In this document: piece by piece, positions 1-11,200 of the stretch
How positions within the stretch are numbered: the first letter of the stretch is position 1
How the letters are laid out: the number at the start of each line of letters is the position of its first letter
Source of the DNA: Desulfomonilaceae bacterium
GTDB taxonomy: Bacteria; Desulfobacterota; Desulfomonilia; Desulfomonilales; Desulfomonilaceae
Assembly (NCBI GenBank): GCA_031082285.1
Contig: JAVHLK010000004.1
Location: 1-56,100 of the forward strand
Length of the DNA stretch: 56,100 nt
Direction of reading: 5' to 3'
Made by a program: the position numbers and the translations under genes
The notes under the pieces: model-generated
What the model saw: only the letters and a program-made list of their open reading frames with translations
Told to the model about the DNA's origin: nothing
The model's database searches: none

Positions 1-855
1 ATATGCCACGCCTTGACCGGCTTCCTTTCCTTCTTTGAGGATTTGCACCCTCATGATTTCTCCGGGGAGCACTACCGGTTTAAGGGCATTTGCCAGCCGA
101 TTCATGTTCAGGACTTGAATCGAGTGCACTTCGGCGACCTTGTTCAGGTTAAAATCGTTGGTCAAGAGTGCATGACCGGTATCCCTGGCCATGGTTATGA
201 GTTTCTGGTCCACTTCTTTAATGTCGGGATAATCCTTATCTTCAATAATTATGTCTACATATGATTGCTTTCGGATCTTGTTGAGCACATCCAGCCCTCG
301 TCTGCCCCTCGTTCTTTTTGTGGTGTCCGCGGAATCCGCAATCATCTGAAGTTCCTGCAACACGAATTCCGGTATGATGAGGTCTCCCCCGAGAAAGCCG
401 GTTTCACACACATCCGCGATTCTACCGTCTATGATGACCGAGGTGTCCAGAATGCCCACGATGCGGCGATGATCCGAAGGAACGTGAGCGGATTTCGATT
501 TCAATTCCGAACCCTTAGTTGCTCCCAATTGGAGGCCGACCAGCATGAGGACCAAGAGAGTCATTCCGGAGAGCAACGCGGAAAGCTCTTTTGTTTCAAT
601 TGCATACTGAAACCCTGAACCGATCGTGACCGCGAGCAGTGCTCCGCCGATCGCTCCCACCGCTCCCCCCACAATCTTGTACACGTCTTCCCTGAGCCAG
701 ACCCTTACGAGAGTGACGACTCCCAGTCCCAGTAGGATACCCAGGACCGCGCTCCCCGCCGTCCAGATGTGGTTGCCGAAGAGAGAATGTCCGATCAGTA
801 CGCTGAAGGACAGACAAGAGAGTACGAGTACCGCAGAGATAAGCTTTCCGGGCAT
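1..855 (-). CDS. PIN/TRAM-domain membrane protein (YacL-like), 3' end beyond window
   Basis: I read this frame from the reverse strand: 285 residues from an ATG at 855 to the window edge, with no stop, so the C-terminus is missing. The first 110 residues hold four hydrophobic segments (about 5-22, 33-50, 62-79, 92-111). A PIN nuclease-like domain then begins with an acidic residue in [16 protein letters not shown] (about 134-149), and a TRAM-like segment starts near residue 262 ([19 protein letters not shown]). This order of four TM segments, PIN and TRAM is that of the YacL/PRAT family; PIN domains are usually metal-dependent RNases, but the substrate of this family is not established. It follows carD by 31 bp on the same strand, and that carD-yacL pairing is common. 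No strong ribosome-binding site is seen, so the exact start is provisional. Confidence 0.85.
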   Translation of the reverse strand, partial: MPGKLISAVLVLSCLSFSVLIGHSLFGNHIWTAGSAVLGILLGLGVVTLVRVWLREDVYKIVGGAVGAIGGALLAVTIGSGFQYAIETKELSALLSGMTLLVLMLVGLQLGATKGSELKSKSAHVPSDHRRIVGILDTSVIIDGRIADVCETGFLGGDLIIPEFVLQELQMIADSADTTKRTRGRRGLDVLNKIRKQSYVDIIIEDKDYPDIKEVDQKLITMARDTGHALLTNDFNLNKVAEVHSIQVLNMNRLANALKPVVLPGEIMRVQILKEGKEAGQGVAY

Positions 856-886
856 ATGGAGAAGCGGCCTTTCGGAGAACCGAGGA

Positions 887-1420
887 TTAGTTCGGCGGAA
901 CTTCGGCGGAGATCGAAGAAGGTCCGGACCTGCCGAAGATTTGATTGATGGTGAGTTCTATTTCCCTTTCATCCGTTTTCTGGACGATCGACAGTTCCTT
1001 GACCAGGAGATTTCGTGCCTGGTCGAATAGTCTCCTCTCGCCGTGGGAAAGATCTTTGCTCTGCTTGAGCAGGCACAGGTCTCGGAAAACCTCCGCGGCC
1101 TTGAAAATACTACCGCTTCTCATCTTGTCCTGGTACTCGCGATGCCGTCTGTTCCACGTCTGGGAATCGGTCCTCGATCCTCTTCTCCTTAAGATTTCGA
1201 TCACTATCGCGACTTCTTCTCTTGTCACAATACTCCTCACTCTATTGGATTCGGCCTTGTCTACCGGAAGTTTGATCACCGGTCTATCGTTCGCGGTTTT
1301 CATTTCCGTTTCAAGAATGTAGCAGAGTTGTTCCGAACTGCCTATTTTTTCCATTTTTATATCGGTTATTCGCGCTACGCCCTGTATCGGGTAGACTACT
1401 ACGTCGCCGATCTTGAACAT
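887..1420 (-). CDS. carD: CarD-family RNA polymerase-binding transcription factor
   Basis: The 177-residue product begins [18 protein letters not shown], the hallmark start of the CarD/CdnL/TRCF RNA-polymerase-interacting domain (about 1-60). A helical C-terminal part (about 70-165, rich in Arg, Lys and Glu) follows and in the family contacts promoter DNA. CarD proteins bind the RNAP beta subunit and stabilise open promoter complexes, often at rRNA promoters. The length fits the family (about 160-180). It is probably co-transcribed with the PIN-TRAM gene 31 bp downstream. The Ser/Pro-rich tail ([15 protein letters not shown]) is not part of the conserved fold. Confidence 0.9.
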   Translation of the reverse strand: MFKIGDVVVYPIQGVARITDIKMEKIGSSEQLCYILETEMKTANDRPVIKLPVDKAESNRVRSIVTREEVAIVIEILRRRGSRTDSQTWNRRHREYQDKMRSGSIFKAAEVFRDLCLLKQSKDLSHGERRLFDQARNLLVKELSIVQKTDEREIELTINQIFGRSGPSSISAEVPPN

Positions 1421-1615
1421 TTCCCCAGCTCCCTTCTTAGTGGTTCAAGTTCTTACGGCCGGCTCGGCAAGTTATTTGACCCCCCTTTACAACCGTCTGA
1501 TAAACCTAATTTTTATCTGCAACGATCCCTCACCCCACGTTATAGGACTTGTGTTTTGATTGATGATTTAGTTACAATAATATTGTCCCTTACGCAACCG
1601 AGGAGGAGATGATCC

Positions 1616-1631
1616 GCCTCCATGAGGAGGC
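1616..1631. repeat. Small perfect hairpin in the carD-cutA gap
   Basis: GCCTCC (1616-1621), a 4-nt ATGA loop and GGAGGC (1626-1631) form a perfect 6-bp stem. It lies in the 265-bp divergent gap between carD (minus) and cutA (plus). No T run follows, so it is not a clear terminator. The rest of the gap is AT-richer and probably holds both divergent promoters, but I could not place convincing -35/-10 pairs. Confidence 0.4.
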
Positions 1632-1685
1632 AGAATATACAAGGTATTGTGGTTTGTCAACCCAAAAACACAATATGGAGTAAAT

Positions 1686-2012
1686 ATGGGCCCATACATC
1701 CTGTGCCTTGTGACCATTGACGATTTGGACAAGGCGGTCCACATGGCGCGTACGATTGTTGAAAAAAAGCTTGCCGCGTGTGTAAACATTCTACCACAGA
1801 TTCGCTCCATCTATTCGTGGAAGGGTGAGACGTGCGACGAAGCGGAACAGTTAATGATCGTCAAAACAACCGATTACCTGTTCGAGAGACTTCAGGAAGA
1901 GATCAAGCGGTTACATCCATATGAAGTACCTGAAATAATCGCGTTCAACATTGATCGAGGACTGCCGGATTACCTTCGATGGATCGATGACACCACTGAT
2001 ACGGGAAGATGA
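1686..2012 (+). CDS. cutA: Divalent-cation tolerance protein CutA
   Basis: The 108-residue product starts MGPYILCLVTIDDLDKAVHM and carries the family features: the KLAACVNI strand, IRSIYSWKGE and the C-terminal HPYEVPEIIAFNI motif. CutA1 proteins form stable ferredoxin-like trimers; genetic links to copper tolerance are old, and the molecular role is still unclear. I chose the ATG at 1686 over the upstream frame start at 1647 because GGAG sits 6 bases before it and the family begins here. The last 26 bp overlap the predicted start of rsmG, which suggests translational coupling. Confidence 0.9.
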   Translation: MGPYILCLVTIDDLDKAVHMARTIVEKKLAACVNILPQIRSIYSWKGETCDEAEQLMIVKTTDYLFERLQEEIKRLHPYEVPEIIAFNIDRGLPDYLRWIDDTTDTGR

Positions 2013-2658
2013 GATTGCGGCAATGCTCATAGACGGCAGCTCTCTCCTGGGAGTTGCCGTGCCGGAAGACGGTCCCGCCAAGATGATTCGTCACCTCAAG
2101 CTCGTGCTGGGGTGGGGTGCGAAGATGAATCTCACGTCTTTGCGCGATCCTCTACGGATTGCAGTCCTTCACTTTCTCGATTCGTTGACGGTCTTCAAAG
2201 TGCTTCCGTTGGGTTCGGGTGTGCGGGTAATCGATGTGGGATCCGGGGCCGGTTTCCCGGGAATGGTGTTGAAGATTGCCGACCCTTCCCTGGACGTCAC
2301 TCTGTTGGACCGCAATCCTCGAAAAGTGGTCTTTCTCAAACATGCAGCCCATCGACTCGAGTTGAAGGGGATTACCTTCCTCAACCTGCCTGTGGAAGCG
2401 TTGCTTCAGGAGGGGAAAATACCGGCATATGACGTGGTTGTTTCCAGGGCGCTGTCGTCCGATCCCCATTTCCTGGACTCTCTGTACCGCTTGCTGAGGC
2501 CCGGAGGAGGCCTGATCGCAATGACCGGACCCGGTTCGGACATGGAGGGTCTCCATCTTCCGCATTTCACCCTCGGCAAAACCTGGGAGGGAGGCCTTCC
2601 TTTTACGGATACATTCAGAAGGGTGAGCCTTTACTCTCGTACGACCAACCCTCTGTGA
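1987..2658 (+). CDS. rsmG: 16S rRNA (guanine-N7)-methyltransferase RsmG (GidB)
   Basis: RsmG transfers a methyl group from SAM to N7 of G527 in 16S rRNA (E. coli numbering). The Rossmann motif I is clear (VRVIDVGSGAGFPGMVLKI), with the following acidic strand VTLLDRNPRKVVFLKHA and the later VVVSRALSS segment. The conserved upstream region WGAKMNLTSLRDP is also present. With the ATG at 1987 the protein is 223 residues, within the family range. A second in-frame ATG at 2023 is an alternative that would avoid the overlap with cutA. Its place just before parA-parB is the classic origin-region order. Confidence 0.9.
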   Translation: MTPLIREDEIAAMLIDGSSLLGVAVPEDGPAKMIRHLKLVLGWGAKMNLTSLRDPLRIAVLHFLDSLTVFKVLPLGSGVRVIDVGSGAGFPGMVLKIADPSLDVTLLDRNPRKVVFLKHAAHRLELKGITFLNLPVEALLQEGKIPAYDVVVSRALSSDPHFLDSLYRLLRPGGGLIAMTGPGSDMEGLHLPHFTLGKTWEGGLPFTDTFRRVSLYSRTTNPL

Positions 2659-2674
2659 ACAATTCCGTCACAAA

Positions 2675-2698
2675 CCTGTGCAGCGAAAACAGGCTTTT
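2675..2698 (+). terminator. Possible weak terminator after rsmG
   Basis: CCTGT (2675-2679) and ACAGG (2689-2693) can pair in the message and are followed by CTTTT. The stem is only 5 bp, so this is marginal. A DnaA-box-like TGTGAACAA (2654-2662) overlaps the rsmG stop just upstream. Confidence 0.3.
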
Positions 2699-2794
2699 GC
2701 CGACTTACCGGAGATTTTACGTTGGTTCCGCGAACATTTTGTGATATGAGGTCCCCCGGGCATATTAAACACTATATCTAGTAGGTACCGGGCT

Positions 2795-3601
2795 ATGGGA
2801 CGCGTCATCTGTGTATGTAATCAGAAAGGTGGGGTAGGCAAGACCACGACCGCGATCAACCTCGCATCCTGTATGGCCTTGTCGGAAAAGCGTTCCCTCG
2901 TGATCGACATGGATCCCCAGGCCAACGCTTCCAGCGGACTGGGCGTGCGCCTGTCTTCCGGCGAACCGTCCGTCTATGATTTTCTCCTGGCCGACGAGCC
3001 GTACGCCCATATCGTCAAGCCTACCGCTTTGGCCTACCTGGATCTTCTGCCGTCCACTCAAGACCTGACCGGAGCCGAAGTGGAACTGGTCGCGGTGCGC
3101 GGTCGCGAACGTATGCTCCGTGACGCGATTGCCGCTCTCATCATCCGCTACGATTACATTTTTGTCGACTGTCCCCCGTCGTTGGGTTTTCTCACTCTCA
3201 ATGCCCTCGTTGCGGCCGACTCCGTTCTCGTCCCTATCCAATGCGAGTACTATGCCTTGGAAGGCGTCGGCAGTTTGTTGAAAACGATACGAAGGGTCCA
3301 GGCGGCGCTCAATGCGTCACTCACGATTGAAGGATTCCTCCTGACCATGTTCGACGCGAGGAATAATCTGAGTCATCAGGTTGCTCAGGATGTGAGAAAG
3401 AATTTGGCCCATCAGGTGTTTGCCGCCGTAATCCCGAGAAATGTGAAGCTTTCGGAATCGCCCAGCTTCGGTAAACCGGTTGTTCTGTACGATATTACAT
3501 CAAGGGGTGCCGTCAGTTACCTCGCGCTCGCAAAGGAGATCATGGATGCCGAAGATGAACGAAACGTCCAAAAGACGGCCGGCGTTGGGGCAAGGTCTTG
3601 A
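2795..3601 (+). CDS. parA: Chromosome-partitioning ATPase ParA/Soj
   Basis: The 268-residue ATPase begins MGRVICVCNQKGGVGKTT, with the deviant Walker A motif KGGVGKTT at residues 11-18. DMDPQAN (Walker A') and the Walker B region YIFVDCPPSLG follow. ParA proteins cycle between nucleoid-bound dimers and ADP monomers, driven by ParB, to segregate the origin. The stop lies 55 bp inside parB, so the two genes overlap and are co-transcribed. The ribosome-binding site before the ATG is poor. Confidence 0.95.
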   Translation: MGRVICVCNQKGGVGKTTTAINLASCMALSEKRSLVIDMDPQANASSGLGVRLSSGEPSVYDFLLADEPYAHIVKPTALAYLDLLPSTQDLTGAEVELVAVRGRERMLRDAIAALIIRYDYIFVDCPPSLGFLTLNALVAADSVLVPIQCEYYALEGVGSLLKTIRRVQAALNASLTIEGFLLTMFDARNNLSHQVAQDVRKNLAHQVFAAVIPRNVKLSESPSFGKPVVLYDITSRGAVSYLALAKEIMDAEDERNVQKTAGVGARS

Positions 3602-4448
3602 AGCCCTGATACCGCTCAACGAGTCGTTAGCGCCGCAGGATTCGGAAAGAAGCATCAAGTATGTCCCCATTGATTCGCTCAGGCCCAATCCTTTTCAGCC
3701 GAGGAGACTCTTTCAGGAAGAGTCTCTCGCGAATTTGAGTGAATCCATTAGGGAAATGGGGGTCATTCAGCCGTTGATCGTACGTGTGCGCGGCATGCTC
3801 GGAGATTATGAGATCGTAGCCGGCGAGAGGCGGTGGAGAGCCGCTAAAATGGCGCAGTTCAAAACCGTCCCCGTCATGGTTAAGGAACTCTCCGATGCCG
3901 AATCTCTGGAGATTGCCCTTATCGAAAATCTTCAAAGGGAAGACCTCAATCCTCTCGATACTGCCGAGGCGTACGATACGCTTATCCAGAAATTCTCCTA
4001 CACCCATGAGGTACTGGCAAAGAGGATAGGCAAGGACAGGTCCAACATTACCAACTATCTAAGATTATTGAAGCTCCCCGACCCCATAAAGGAACACCTG
4101 AGAGGCGATCAGCTTACCATGGCTCATGCAAGGACACTCCTTGCCGTGGATCATCTTCCCACTCAGTTGAATCTGACCGGAAAGATTATCAAGAGTAAGC
4201 TGTCCGTTCGGGAATTGGAAAAGATCGTTCAGAATTTCAAGAAGAAACAGGCGGCAAAAGAGGTAAGTCCTGCAGCGAAAGACCCGGACCTGTCGGCGCT
4301 CGAGAAAAACCTGTCTCGTCACTTGTCCGCCAAGGTCGTCATACGACAAAAAGGTAAGAACTCCGGAAAGTTGGAGATTCACTACAGTTCGGCTGAGGAA
4401 CTCGACGGTCTCCTCGAAGCCATCGGGTACAGTGCAGATTTGTCTTGA
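3546..4448 (+). CDS. parB: Chromosome-partitioning protein ParB/Spo0J
   Basis: The 300-residue ParB has the usual layout: a short N-terminal motif (ALGQGLEALIP), the CTP-binding ParB/Srx domain (about 40-130) with GERRWRAA and ENLQREDLNP, the DNA-binding HTH (about 130-215), and a C-terminal dimerisation domain. It nucleates on parS, spreads as a CTP clamp and stimulates ParA. I chose the ATG at 3546 because AAGGAGA precedes it by about 6 bases; an ATG at 3555 is also possible. It overlaps the 3' end of parA in a different frame. I found no perfect parS palindrome by eye in the window. Confidence 0.93.
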   Translation: MPKMNETSKRRPALGQGLEALIPLNESLAPQDSERSIKYVPIDSLRPNPFQPRRLFQEESLANLSESIREMGVIQPLIVRVRGMLGDYEIVAGERRWRAAKMAQFKTVPVMVKELSDAESLEIALIENLQREDLNPLDTAEAYDTLIQKFSYTHEVLAKRIGKDRSNITNYLRLLKLPDPIKEHLRGDQLTMAHARTLLAVDHLPTQLNLTGKIIKSKLSVRELEKIVQNFKKKQAAKEVSPAAKDPDLSALEKNLSRHLSAKVVIRQKGKNSGKLEIHYSSAEELDGLLEAIGYSADLS

Positions 4449-4518
4449 ATTCCCGAGCCCGTCGTGCTACCGTTAGAATAATATATGTTATCAAAATTAC
4501 TATTTTTTTGTAGGGGTT

Positions 4519-5874
4519 ATGGACACGATTTGGGAACAATGCGTGGATCGGCTTCGAGGCAAGGTGAACAAACACACCATGTCCACCTGGCTGGAACCGA
4601 TCATATGCGAAGAGATACTTCGGGACAGGTTGATTCTCACTGTTCCAAACAACTTTTTTGTACGGTGGATAAAGGAAAATCACATTGATATCATTCGTGA
4701 TTCCCTGATCGAAGTCACCGGGCGAAACTTCGAGCTCGATTTCAGATCTCGAGACGAATTTGCCGAATCGTTTCACGAAGACGCTTGCGATCGCACGATA
4801 GTCACTGATATCACGTCCGCCATGAGCGTGACCGAAGAGTTCGCTCTCACACACAATCTCAATCCTCTTTACACGTTTGAAAGTTTCGTGGTGGGAAGTT
4901 GCAACCAATTTGCTCGGGCCGCGTCCCTGGCCGTCACCGAAAATCTTGGAGGAACGTACAATCCCCTGTTCATCTACGGCGGCGTAGGTTTGGGCAAGAC
5001 CCATCTCATGAGCGCCATCGGATATGAAGTGCTCTCAAAGGACAAGAGCAAGAGCAAGAACATCTATTTCACCACCTCCGAAGAATTCACCAATGAAATG
5101 ATTAACGCGTTGCGATATCATAAGATGGAGGATTTCAGGAACAAATATAGAAGCGTAGACCTTTTAATGATAGACGATATTCAATTTATCGCGGGAAAGG
5201 AACGAACTCAGGAGGAATTTTTTCATACATTCAACAGTCTGTATGAAACGCGAAGGCAGATCGTCATTACCTCCGACAGATTCCCTAATGAAATTTCAGA
5301 AATGGAACAGAGACTTAGATCCAGGTTCAACTGGGGTCTCATCACGGACGTTGGAGTTCCGGACCTGGAAACAAAGGTCGCCATTCTCAAGAGAAAGGCC
5401 TACGAAGACTGTCTGGATCTTCCCGATGACGTCGCCTATTTCTTGGCGGAGAGTGTTGCGTCAAACATACGGGAACTCGTCGGCTGTCTCATTCGCGTAG
5501 TGGCTATGAGTACGCTCCAGGGAATTCCTTTGACGAAAGATCTCGCAAAGGAAGCTCTTCGAGAGATCCTTCATCATCACACGAAGCCGGTGACGGTAGA
5601 CAGCATCATCTCGCTCGTGTCGAAAGCCTTCAACGTCAAGTCGGCGGACATCAAATCAAGGAAGAAACATAAGATGTACTCACTGCCTCGCCAGGTGGGT
5701 ATGTACCTCGCTCGAGAACTCACGGAGTTGTCGTATCCGGAGATCGGAGCCGCGTTCGGCGGAAAGGACCATTCCACGGTCATCTATGGAGCCAAGAAGA
5801 TTGAGAAGAGGATTGAAAGCGACCATGCGTTCAGGAACCAGGTGGAGGCCCTCAAGAAGGACATCCGCAGATGA
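4519..5874 (+). CDS. dnaA: Chromosomal replication initiator DnaA
   Basis: The 451-residue DnaA shows all four domains. Domain I (about 1-70) contains [11 protein letters not shown]. The linker is short. The AAA+ domain has Walker [10 protein letters not shown] (about 154-162) and Walker [11 protein letters not shown] (about 214-223). The C-terminal DNA-binding domain carries the signature [18 protein letters not shown] (about 413-430). DnaA-ATP binds DnaA boxes and opens oriC. A good ribosome-binding site (AGGGG) precedes the ATG at 4519. The 70-bp gap from parB is very AT-rich. The placement parAB-dnaA-dnaN-gyrB marks the origin region. Confidence 0.97.
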   Translation: MDTIWEQCVDRLRGKVNKHTMSTWLEPIICEEILRDRLILTVPNNFFVRWIKENHIDIIRDSLIEVTGRNFELDFRSRDEFAESFHEDACDRTIVTDITSAMSVTEEFALTHNLNPLYTFESFVVGSCNQFARAASLAVTENLGGTYNPLFIYGGVGLGKTHLMSAIGYEVLSKDKSKSKNIYFTTSEEFTNEMINALRYHKMEDFRNKYRSVDLLMIDDIQFIAGKERTQEEFFHTFNSLYETRRQIVITSDRFPNEISEMEQRLRSRFNWGLITDVGVPDLETKVAILKRKAYEDCLDLPDDVAYFLAESVASNIRELVGCLIRVVAMSTLQGIPLTKDLAKEALREILHHHTKPVTVDSIISLVSKAFNVKSADIKSRKKHKMYSLPRQVGMYLARELTELSYPEIGAAFGGKDHSTVIYGAKKIEKRIESDHAFRNQVEALKKDIRR

Positions 5875-6092
5875 TGTGACATGACATGAAGATTCGTGTG
5901 GACAAGTTGTTGGCGGAAGGTGAGTTGTTTCTGAAGGCCCGATAATTCACAAATCGTCGCGGATTCACCAACGAAGATTCCACAGGCTGTCTCCGGTCCG
6001 GCAGTAGGCTTTTGGGTCCTTTTCACAAATTCACAGGATCTTCTAAGATGATTATATTATTATCTTAGAGTACCTTATCAGAGGAGCATTTC
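5875..6092. other. Probable replication origin (oriC) in the dnaA-dnaN gap
   Basis: This 218-bp non-coding gap contains a near-consensus DnaA box on the reverse strand, TGTGGACAA (5897-5905, one mismatch to TTATCCACA). It also has three TTCACA-containing sites on the forward strand (5943-5951, 6019-6027, 6027-6035) that fit a relaxed TTATNCACA. An AT-rich stretch with an inverted repeat follows at 6043-6068 and could be the unwinding element. The dnaA-dnaN gap is an established position for oriC. The call rests on motif clustering by eye, so the boundaries are approximate. Confidence 0.5.
6043..6068. repeat. AT-rich inverted repeat upstream of dnaN
   Basis: CTAAGAT (6043-6049) and ATCTTAG (6062-6068) are perfect 7-bp arms around a 12-bp, almost pure A/T centre. 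It ends 24 bp before dnaN. It could be the easily melted part of oriC or an operator for dnaN; no T run marks it as a terminator. Confidence 0.55.
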
Positions 6093-7190
6093 ATGCTTTT
6101 CCAGATCGATCGAGATTCTTTTCTGGACGGTTTGACAAAAACGGTTCCCATTTCGGAAAAAAGAACGCCGTTACCAATTCTTTCTCATATCCTCATGAAT
6201 GTTGATGAATCTCATCTTGTACTCACGGCGACCGACCTGGAGGTCGGACTGAAAATCACGAGTGAAGCAGCTGTTCAAGAGCCCGGAATGTTGGCCGTAC
6301 CCTCCAAGAAACTGTATGAGATCGTACGAGAGCTCCTGCCCGGACAAGTCACTGTAAAATCCACCGAAACTCAGAGAATTCTTATTGAGTCCGGGGAGAG
6401 CGTCTTCGAACTGGCCGGCATGGATGCGACGGATTACCCTGCCTGGACGACCGGAAAAGAGGTGGAAACCGCTCAGGTTCAAGCCTCGAGGCTTCTGTAC
6501 ATGATTGACAAGACCATGTTTGCCGCGTCCACTGACGATTCACGATTCAATCTCAACGGTATTCTGTTCGAGAAAGAAGGCGAAGAACACATCAAACTGG
6601 TGGCCACGGACGGTCATCGGCTTGCACTCATCCACGGGGAACTGGGAATACGTCCGGTATCCAATGTGATCGTACCGAGAAAGGGACTCGCGGAGCTCAA
6701 GAGGCTTCTCGAAAGTCTTAAGGGTGAAATATCATTGGGTTTTGAAGAAAAGAACCTATTTGTCAGCACGGATCGGCTGATGATGACCGTGCGTTTGATC
6801 GACGGCGATTTTCCCGATTATCGCAAGGTCATACCGGAACCCAGCGACACTATCGTCCGGGTTCCGCATTCGCAGTTCACACATACGCTTCGGCGAGTGG
6901 CAATTCTGACGTCCGATCGGAACAAAGGGGTCAACATCAAGGTGAGTTCAGGGAAAATGGAACTCAAGACCACTCACCCGGATCTGGGAACCGCGAGAGA
7001 TGTGATGGACGTGGAATACTCGGGAGAAGAGTTTCTCGTCATTGTCAACGCGGCTTATCTGATTGAGGCAGTGGGAGTAATCGACACGGATTCCGTATCC
7101 ATCGAGTTTCGCGAAGAGGGAGCCCCGGTGATACTCCGACCGATCCCCTCGAAGGACTATTTCAATCTCGTCATGCCCATGAGAAAATGA
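6093..7190 (+). CDS. dnaN: DNA polymerase III beta sliding clamp
   Basis: The 365-residue clamp subunit has the three repeated clamp domains of about 120 residues each. Recognisable segments include LPILSHILMNV, LVATDGHRLALI at the end of domain 2, and the C-terminal RPIPSKDYFNLVMPMR strand, where the family usually has VMPMR. It forms a ring dimer that tethers polymerase III to DNA. AGAGGAG precedes the ATG by about 7 bases. recF, often next, is absent, and gyrB follows after 51 bp. Confidence 0.96.
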   Translation: MLFQIDRDSFLDGLTKTVPISEKRTPLPILSHILMNVDESHLVLTATDLEVGLKITSEAAVQEPGMLAVPSKKLYEIVRELLPGQVTVKSTETQRILIESGESVFELAGMDATDYPAWTTGKEVETAQVQASRLLYMIDKTMFAASTDDSRFNLNGILFEKEGEEHIKLVATDGHRLALIHGELGIRPVSNVIVPRKGLAELKRLLESLKGEISLGFEEKNLFVSTDRLMMTVRLIDGDFPDYRKVIPEPSDTIVRVPHSQFTHTLRRVAILTSDRNKGVNIKVSSGKMELKTTHPDLGTARDVMDVEYSGEEFLVIVNAAYLIEAVGVIDTDSVSIEFREEGAPVILRPIPSKDYFNLVMPMRK

Positions 7191-9662
<2,472 letters not shown>

Positions 9663-10117
9663 GTCCATGGTTTCGTAAATATGGCTACGTATTCAGTGCC
9701 GTATCCCCGACCAACACCGATCACGATTCGTGATAGGTACTGGAGCCGGTAAACAGCGACAATCCAGTAGGGCGGGCACAGCCCGCTCTCTCCCCGGAGG
9801 ACACCGGAAAGGCCATGTCACCTTCGGGGGGTCGGCTCCGCGCGGAAGGCCCCTGAAGCACGAAGAAATCATTAACACCAAATAACCCAGCCTTCCCTGA
9901 GGCGACTGTCTCGCCTTTAGACGACTCACCGTTCAACATCCCAACGGTCATTGAGTGCAACGGATCCGACGTAGTGTATGCGTACGTATGTTATTTGTGG
10001 TTAGAATTGGTAACCATAGATGAATTTTATAATTATGGGTTGACTCATTCAGGTAACCACGGCTATAAACTTACGATCTAAGTTGAGAACACACATGCAG
10101 TCTCGTTGGGAGCCCCC
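9663..10117. other. Non-coding stretch after gyrB with repeat-like hairpins
   Basis: No convincing gene lies in these 455 bp; the small open frames lack family features. A perfect hairpin, GCGGGC (9772-9777) ACA GCCCGC (9781-9786), sits in a GC-rich block (about 9760-9860) resembling dispersed intergenic repeat debris. The right-hand 150 bp become AT-rich (about 9985-10090) and probably hold the promoter of the downstream regulator. I saw no recognisable riboswitch. Confidence 0.5.
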
Positions 10118-11044
10118 ATGAGCAAAGACCTGATGAACACCAAAGAGGTAGCCGGCTTCCTCGGTGTGAATGAAAAACAAATCTACAATCTTATCTCCGA
10201 AAAGGGCCTCCCGGGAACAAAGGTGACCGGGAAATGGCTCTTCCCCCGGCGCCTCGTAGAGCAATGGCTGGACAGCCGAACCATCAACTACCCACAAATG
10301 CCCGATCCTCTTGCCGATCAGGACAGATTGCTCATCATTGCCGGCAGCAATGACATTCTCTTGGATCGCGCCATTTCACTATTCAACGAGCGGTATCCGG
10401 ATCTTTTGGCGGTTTTCGGCAACCTTGGGAGCATGGGCGGGTTGCGAGCCATGCGCCGAAATCTCTGTCACGCGGCGTCGAGTCATCTGCTCCAAACCGA
10501 TGAGCAAGACTACAACTTCGGATTTGCCCTCGACGAACTCAACGAATTGCCGGCAGTGGTGAATTTTTGTCGTCGTGAGCAGGGGTTGCTGGTAGCCAAG
10601 AGCAACCCGAAAGGGATTCACGCTGTTTCAGATTTGGGAAGACCGGGGGTCAGAATCGTGAATCGTCGCATCGGTACCGGAACACGTGTTTTGTTGGATC
10701 GCGAACTGGATAAGGCGGGCATTGTCGGGCATAGAATCCAAGGTTACGACATCGAAATGCACCGTCACCTCGACGCGGGACTGGAAGTGCTTTCAGGGAG
10801 AGCCGATGCTGCTCCGGCCATTCGGGCCGTAGCCGGTCTGCTCGACTTGGATTTCATCCCCTTACGCTGGGAACGATTCGATCTCCTGATCTCAAAGGCA
10901 CGCTATTTCGATCAAGGAATCCAGCTCTTTCTCGGGCTCCTGCACGAAAAATCCTTCGCTGAGTTGGCCAAGGACCTTGCGGGATACGACCTCGGCGCAT
11001 GCGGCAAGATCGTATATCCAAAAGAAGTGGAACCCTTGAAGTGA
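10118..11044 (+). CDS. HTH regulator with periplasmic-binding-like sensor domain (tungstate/molybdate locus)
   Basis: The 308-residue protein starts with an excisionase/MerR-like helix-turn-helix (MNTKEVAGFLGVNEKQIYNL, about 6-25, ending near GKWLFPRRLVEQWL). A periplasmic-binding-protein-fold domain (about 70-300) follows, of the type also found in molybdate/tungstate regulators and MoeA fusions. Typical segments are GSNDILLDRAI, LGSMGGLRAM, NRRIGTGTRVLLD and GRADAAPAIRAVA. I infer it senses an oxyanion in the cytoplasm and controls the tup genes that follow on the same strand 156 bp later. I chose the ATG at 10118 (GGGAG 5 bases before it) over a TTG at 10106. The ligand is not proven by sequence. 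Confidence 0.8.
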   Translation: MSKDLMNTKEVAGFLGVNEKQIYNLISEKGLPGTKVTGKWLFPRRLVEQWLDSRTINYPQMPDPLADQDRLLIIAGSNDILLDRAISLFNERYPDLLAVFGNLGSMGGLRAMRRNLCHAASSHLLQTDEQDYNFGFALDELNELPAVVNFCRREQGLLVAKSNPKGIHAVSDLGRPGVRIVNRRIGTGTRVLLDRELDKAGIVGHRIQGYDIEMHRHLDAGLEVLSGRADAAPAIRAVAGLLDLDFIPLRWERFDLLISKARYFDQGIQLFLGLLHEKSFAELAKDLAGYDLGACGKIVYPKEVEPLK

Positions 11045-11200
11045 GAGAAGTGCAGCGAATCTTGGAATGAGAAACGGGGAGAACCGTCGTACCGGGCTCG
11101 TGCTTCGGTGCACACGTATGCCATGGGACACATGCAGGTTCGATCACTGAATTGAGGAGTACGGTATCCGTTCCCATACATGCTGAATGAGGAGGAAGAG

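Noticed and set aside
2659-4518. parS site near parAB
   Set aside because: No 16-bp palindrome close to the usual parS consensus was found by eye.
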